Below, piece after piece: positions 59,932-64,000 of a stretch of 64,000 nucleotides of DNA (its first letter is position 1; every line of letters begins with the position of its first letter). The notes beneath the pieces were generated by a model. That model did not search any database and was not told the DNA's origin. It was given only the letters and a program-made list of their open reading frames with translations. Position numbers and translations under genes: made by a program. The DNA comes from Chlorops oryzae (Eukaryota > Arthropoda > Insecta > Diptera > Chloropidae). The stretch is taken from positions 40,601,499 to 40,665,498 of the forward strand of contig CM035808.1 of NCBI GenBank assembly GCA_020466095.1, in the 5' to 3' direction.

Positions 59932-60017
59932 TGTTCCCGTACTGCACGAAACGTTTCATTTTTGCCCAATTTTCATACAGTTTTCATAAAATTGGGGAGT
60001 TTTGGACAGTTTCGTGC
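59932..60017. mobile_element. Diverged copy of the palindromic CGTGCAGTACGGG MITE
   Basis: GGTCTGTTCCCGTACTGCAC opens the copy, and GACAGTTTCGTGCC closes it. Middle CCAATTTTCATACAG as at 17,083. Confidence 0.7.
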
Positions 60018-60108
60018 CTTTTAACTCACAACTCATTAGATCGAATTTTGGATTGAAATCTTTAAAATGAAATTCGAAAGGCTGAAATTTTGACTTATAT
60101 GTACATAC

Positions 60109-61276
60109 CAGGGACCGTAAATAACGGTTATTTTGAAATTTTTTACCCAAAAAAGCCTTATGAAGGAAAAGTCGTAGAAATATTTTACATACAGTATTAT
60201 TGTCCTTGCATTGTGCGCTGTTTGATAACATCCTGCTTTATAATTTTTTGATTTTTTTTTTTAACCAGCCAGAAATAACCGTTACTCTCGGGTGTTTATT
60301 CTTTCCGCTCCCAATAACCGTTATTCTCGGCTGTTTATTTTTTACGTCGAAAATAAACGTTATTCTGGGACGTTTATTTTTTACGTCAAAAAAAAAAACG
60401 TTATTCTCGGACGTTTATTTTTTACGTCGAAAATAAACGTCATCAGCTCTGCATTTCGTTCTTCATAAGTTTTTTTGTTCTGTATTGATTAAATATCCTA
60501 TAGGACATCTTTAAAATTTGGTGTGCCACGCACAATTCTGATACGTATTTCTAAGTCAGTGAAAGGCCAGGCTTTAGGACAAACAATTCTAAAAGGAAAT
60601 AAACGTTTTTGAAGACACAACCACACGCTTTGCACTTGGGCTGCCTGCCACTTTCGACAAAGTAGTCCCTGAACAGGATATTACGTTTTCGACCCATGAT
60701 TTTTAATCCTTAGGAACTTAATTTTGCTTGACTCGTTACAATAGTTAACTTATCAGAAAACCTCCTGACTACACAAAACTAAGAATGCAAAACATTGCCT
60801 TTTTGTTCAAAATTTTTATAAAACCTATGAGAATTTCATAGGTAATAGCCGATTGCTATACCAAATAAAGTTTAAATTCCTTTCGCATACTACGATGAAG
60901 ACATACTGCTGAAAACTATAAGCTTTCATTAGGTTATGAAAAAACTTCGGCGTATCCACAAAAAACCCTTTGACTCTCATTTTTACTTTCGCTTTGGTGG
61001 GCGGGACACGCCTATTTAAAATTAAATTTTAAACTTCAAGATGTCCTATAGGATATTTAATCAATACAGAACAAAAAAACTTATGAAGAACGAAATGCAG
61101 AGCTGATGACGTTTATTTTCGACGTAAAAATAAACAGCCTAGAATAACGGTTATTGGGAGCGGAAAAAATAAACTGCCGAGAGTAACGGTTATTTTTGGA
61201 CGAAATAAATTAACGGCCCTAAAAACCCGTTACTTAGAGACGTTTACGGATAAACGTTATAACCGTTACGGTCCCT
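60109..61276. mobile_element. hAT-type fold-back element, CAGGGACCGTAA ends
   Basis: Ends CAGGGACCGTAA and TTACGGTCCCTG, flanked by a perfect 8-bp duplication GTACATAC (60101-60108 and 61277-61284). The arms carry repeated ATAACGTTATTCTCGG/CGTTTATTTT motifs and long inverted segments (60,280-60,510 against 61,035-61,200). The centre 60,520-61,020 is unique. No transposase. Confidence 0.88.
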
Positions 61277-61379
61277 GGTACATACATATGTACATTGTTC
61301 AAGCTTTATCTAAATTATCTCTCATTTGTATTTTATTGCTGGACCGTTTAAGAATGTTAACTTCTTTTTTTTATTGCTT

Positions 61380-62300
61380 TAGTTAAATTTTATCTTAGTA
61401 AGCCTTCTTGCCTGCTTTACTACACAAAAAGAGGCGTCCCAGCCATTGCCAAACATTATCTTCAAAATCTGCTCGAGCAGTCTTTCTCTGGCGCATATTC
61501 CAGAAGTGTGGAGAGCAGTCAAAGTGGTCAATATTCCCACACATAGGATGGTTGATAAACAGGAGCATCCCAAATCCTGCGGACCCATAAGTTTAGTGTC
61601 ATTTCTTATTAAAATTTCTGGAAAAGCTTATTGATAGCTACACAAGGATCAGGCACGTACGCAGGGTGGATCGGCGGAGCGGGGGGATCAGTTGAATCAG
61701 GGTGCTCTAAACAACACATCACTCGAGGCCATAGTTCGAGTGCTGGAAAACTTTCCACTGTTCGGATCCACCGATCCTAACAGTGTGAATCGGATCCATG
61801 TTAGGAAACAGAAAAATTCGGTCCAGCATTGGGGGAACGCGTGTCGCTGCCAAAATGGCGAAAGGGTGTCCACAAGCGGTAGTAATATCTTTTCTAGAAT
61901 GGTGCTAAGTAATAGATGAATTGAATGTAGGTACTACTAGCGAATCAATGATTCGAAGTGGTAGCGAACTCTAATGATCTGGCAGTCGATCCTGTCTGAC
62001 TTGATGCAAATGGCGCTGCTATTAATTCAAATCTAGGGTGAAAATGAAGGTTTATCTGTGTATCCAAATTTATCCAATGTAATACCTAAATATTTAGGGG
62101 CAATATTGGAAAATAAAGGGAACTGGAACCCACATGTAGAATACACAATCAAAACAGCAGAGACTGCAATGTAAATGCGCAAAAGGCTTTGCGGAAGAAA
62201 TTGGGGCCTGAAGCCGATTAGGCCTCATAAATTTTGGAACGTCTTTAAACCGTCCGCTGTGCTCAATTTCATAAAAAGCCTAAGGATAGAGAATTAAGGA
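61380..62300 (+). pseudogene. Decayed jockey-like non-LTR reverse transcriptase
   Basis: Translated pieces in different frames match the RT core in order: SLAHIPEVWRAVKVV then PISLVSFLIKISGK (61,480-61,630), GALNNTSLEAIVRVLE (motif A neighbourhood, 61,700-61,747), a KGCPQ-like motif B piece near 61,860, and YLGAILENKGNWNPHVEYTIK followed by a GRNWGLKP piece (62,090-62,215). Several frameshifts and stops show it is dead. Endonuclease and ORF1 parts are absent. Confidence 0.8.
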
Positions 62301-62394
62301 ACCATTGGGGTAAGCACAATAGATCCTTTGTGGTCGCGGTGCGCATCATTCCCCACCTTTAATAATAATAATAATAATAATACTCATGTCCCCG

Positions 62395-62530
62395 TTAGCA
62401 CACATACCAAATTTCATCAAGATAGCTCGACGCAGGTCATTTCTATATATATTTGGGTCATGGTCTATCTCGACTGGTTTTGGGTATTACACACAACCAC
62501 ACAAACGCAATATACCTTGGGTATAAAAAT
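62395..62530 (+). repeat. Tail of the TATATATTTGGGTCATGG dispersed repeat
   Basis: GGTCATGGTCTATCTCGACTGG, ACACACAACCACACAAACGC and the end AATATACCTTGGGTATAAA match 59,640-59,730. Preceded by a (TAA)n run at 62,358-62,380. Confidence 0.75.
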
Positions 62531-62818
62531 GAGAGCTCTGGCTGATATGAAAACACTTCGGAGTACATCAGTGAATCGATGTTTTTTTTTTTTTGAAACG
62601 GTTTACACTCACCTTTCTAGCACCCTCGTAAAACGTTCTGGACATTCAACATGTTTGTTATCCCATAGGCAATGGTGTTGTGTCATTGATTCGTCATAGA
62701 CGAGACCTGTGGGCTTCGGCAACATGGTGTGCGCAAGAACTGCCTAAAGTCGAAAAAAATTCCATTAAAAAAAAAAATTTTTTTTTTAAATAAATGAAAT
62801 TAAATCATTAAAATTTAT

Positions 62819-63396
62819 TTAATTTATTGACTTAATATTCTAGAAGAGATATCAGAGCACCACGATAATAAGGACCATCAGGTAATAATAAAAAATTGTG
62901 TTTAAAAAAAAGCCCGTTTAATTAGAAAAAATGGTGTAAAGTATACAATTTTGGTCCTTTATAAATTACTTCTTTAATTTTTATTTAAATTACTCACATT
63001 TTTGTAAATATCCTTGTCGACAATGTCCAATACGTCGCTGTGGTCCGTTTGATATTTTAACAATTTCTCTGTCCAAGTTGCTGTCTTTATATTCTAGAAG
63101 ATAACAATATGACAAGGACTTAAAATTAAGTTAAATAAAAGCTTTTAAAAGTTTTTTTTTTTTCAAAAAATAATTGGAAAGTGAATATTTTTTGTCCTTT
63201 ACATGTTGGTTCCTTTTTTAAATGTTTATTTCTAATTACTCACATTTTCGAAAATATCCTTGACGTTTGTGTCCTCCTGTTCGCTTTGGGCCGCTTGCAT
63301 TTTTAACAATTTCGCTTTCCGTTTAGCTTCTAAAAGTGCCGCGCTCGGCTTTCGGTTTAGCACTACATTCGAGTTGATCGTGGCGCGAGCTTTTAT
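62819..63396 (-). CDS. Unrecognised gene fragment with duplicated exons
   Basis: On the minus strand three phase-0 exons can be chained: 63396-63244 (ending KAKLLKMQAAQSEQEDTN then VKDIFEN), 63093-62998 (NIKTATWTEKLLKYQTDHSD then VLDIVDKDIYKN) and 62839-62819 (NIKSIN, stop). Donors are GTGAGTAATT in both introns, and acceptors are TATCTTCTAG and TCTCTTCTAG. The first two exons resemble each other (KLLK.Q...S....V.DI...I..N), and so do their splice borders, suggesting tandem exon duplication. The 5' border is unclear. The frame meets a stop at 63,399-63,397, while another frame is open upstream, so a frameshift or missing exon is possible. No family recognised. Confidence 0.4.
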
Positions 63397-63467
63397 TTAA
63401 CCCTTGTTTCCGTGTAACAGCCGAAGAACTCTGTGTAAATAAAGTTGAATGAAATAGATAAAAGTAA

Positions 63468-64000
63468 CAAGTAAGAAAGCTAAAGTCGGTCAAGCCCGAC
63501 TTTGAAATACCCAGCGTCCCGACATTACGAGCGCACTATGTTTTGCTTCTCTATTTGTGGGGGTGGCAGTGGGAGGGCAACATAAAATTATTTCCCTACA
63601 CCTTTCATTCGCCATGGTGAACCTAGTTGCAGTTTGAAGCTTCTACTTCTTTTACTTCGGAAGTTACGAAAAATCTTCATTTGTGGGCGTGGCGTGGGCG
63701 GGCCGCATAAAATTTTTTTCCTACACCTTTCTTCGCCTTGGTGAACCTATGTTGCGAATTTGAAGCTTCTACGCCTTTTACTTCGGAAGTTACGAAAAAT
63801 CTTTATTTGTGGGCGTGGCAGTGGGCGGGCCACAAAAATTTTTTTCCTACACCTTTCATTCCCTTGGTGAACCTATGTTGCGAATTCGAAGCTTCTACGC
63901 CTTTTACTTCGGAAGTTACGAAAAAACTTCATTTTGTGGGCGTGGCAGTGGGCGGGCCATAAAAAAAATTTTCCTACACCTTTCTTTGCCTTGGTGAACC
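63468..64000 (+). repeat. Composite GTGGGCGTGGCAGTGGGCGGG repeat, cut by window end
   Basis: Second copy of the repeat at 25,135-25,930, starting AAGTAAGAAAGCTAAAGTCGG, with at least four ~115-120-bp tandem units (CCTATGTTGCGAATT, TTTTACTTCGGAAGTTACG). Continues past the window. Confidence 0.85.

Noticed and set aside
62328..62699. Open frame of 123 codons
   Set aside because: It crosses a (TAA)n run and a repeat tail and has no domain.

Overview
The window looks like nuclear DNA of a higher fly. It is AT-rich, its genes have short introns with GT..AG borders, and every recognised gene has a clear Drosophila counterpart. The dense load of small hairpin transposons is compatible with a tephritid-type (true fruit fly) genome, but the species assignment is inference. 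There is no operon, prokaryotic gene, CRISPR array or tRNA that I can see.

Layout. (1) 0-12 kb is gene-dense: mof (MYST histone H4 acetyltransferase, +), a truncated copy and then a nearly complete copy of the GPI transamidase subunit GAA1/GPAA1 (+), Myb (-), and a small zinc-finger ORF (-) whose stop codon overlaps the Myb start. (2) 12.3-15.2 kb is a nest of hairpin elements. (3) 15.4-16.4 kb is geminin (+), with E2F-like and TATCGATA-like sites upstream. (4) 18.1-19.9 kb is a small Rebers-Riddiford cuticle protein (-) with a TATA box. (5) 20-38 kb has no gene I can name. It holds microsatellites, MITEs, a 2.2 kb fold-back element and a possible tiny spliced ORF. (6) 38.2-39.3 kb is a TRIC-type intracellular cation channel (+). 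(7) 40-44.4 kb holds transposons and a 0.9 kb trinucleotide microsatellite. (8) 44.6-46.8 kb is the NELF-C/D subunit TH1 (+). (9) 49.1-55.6 kb is HDAC6 (-). Only its last exon reads cleanly. The rest lies in a stretch full of scattered substitutions and indels that also repeats the clean flank, which looks like an uncorrected long-read gap fill. (10) 56-64 kb is almost all repeats: an element with 4-bp ATAT target duplications, a minisatellite, a hAT-type fold-back element, a decayed jockey-like reverse transcriptase, and a small unrecognised minus-strand gene with duplicated exons at 62.8-63.4 kb.

Theme. Several genes act in chromatin, transcription or the cell cycle (MOF, Myb, geminin, NELF-C/D, HDAC6), but they are independent eukaryotic genes and not a pathway cluster. 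The most unusual material is the population of non-autonomous hairpin transposons. Many still have readable target-site duplications, and one can be compared with a related empty site inside the window. Next come the overlapping zinc-finger/Myb ORFs, the GAA1 partial duplication and the damaged HDAC6 region.
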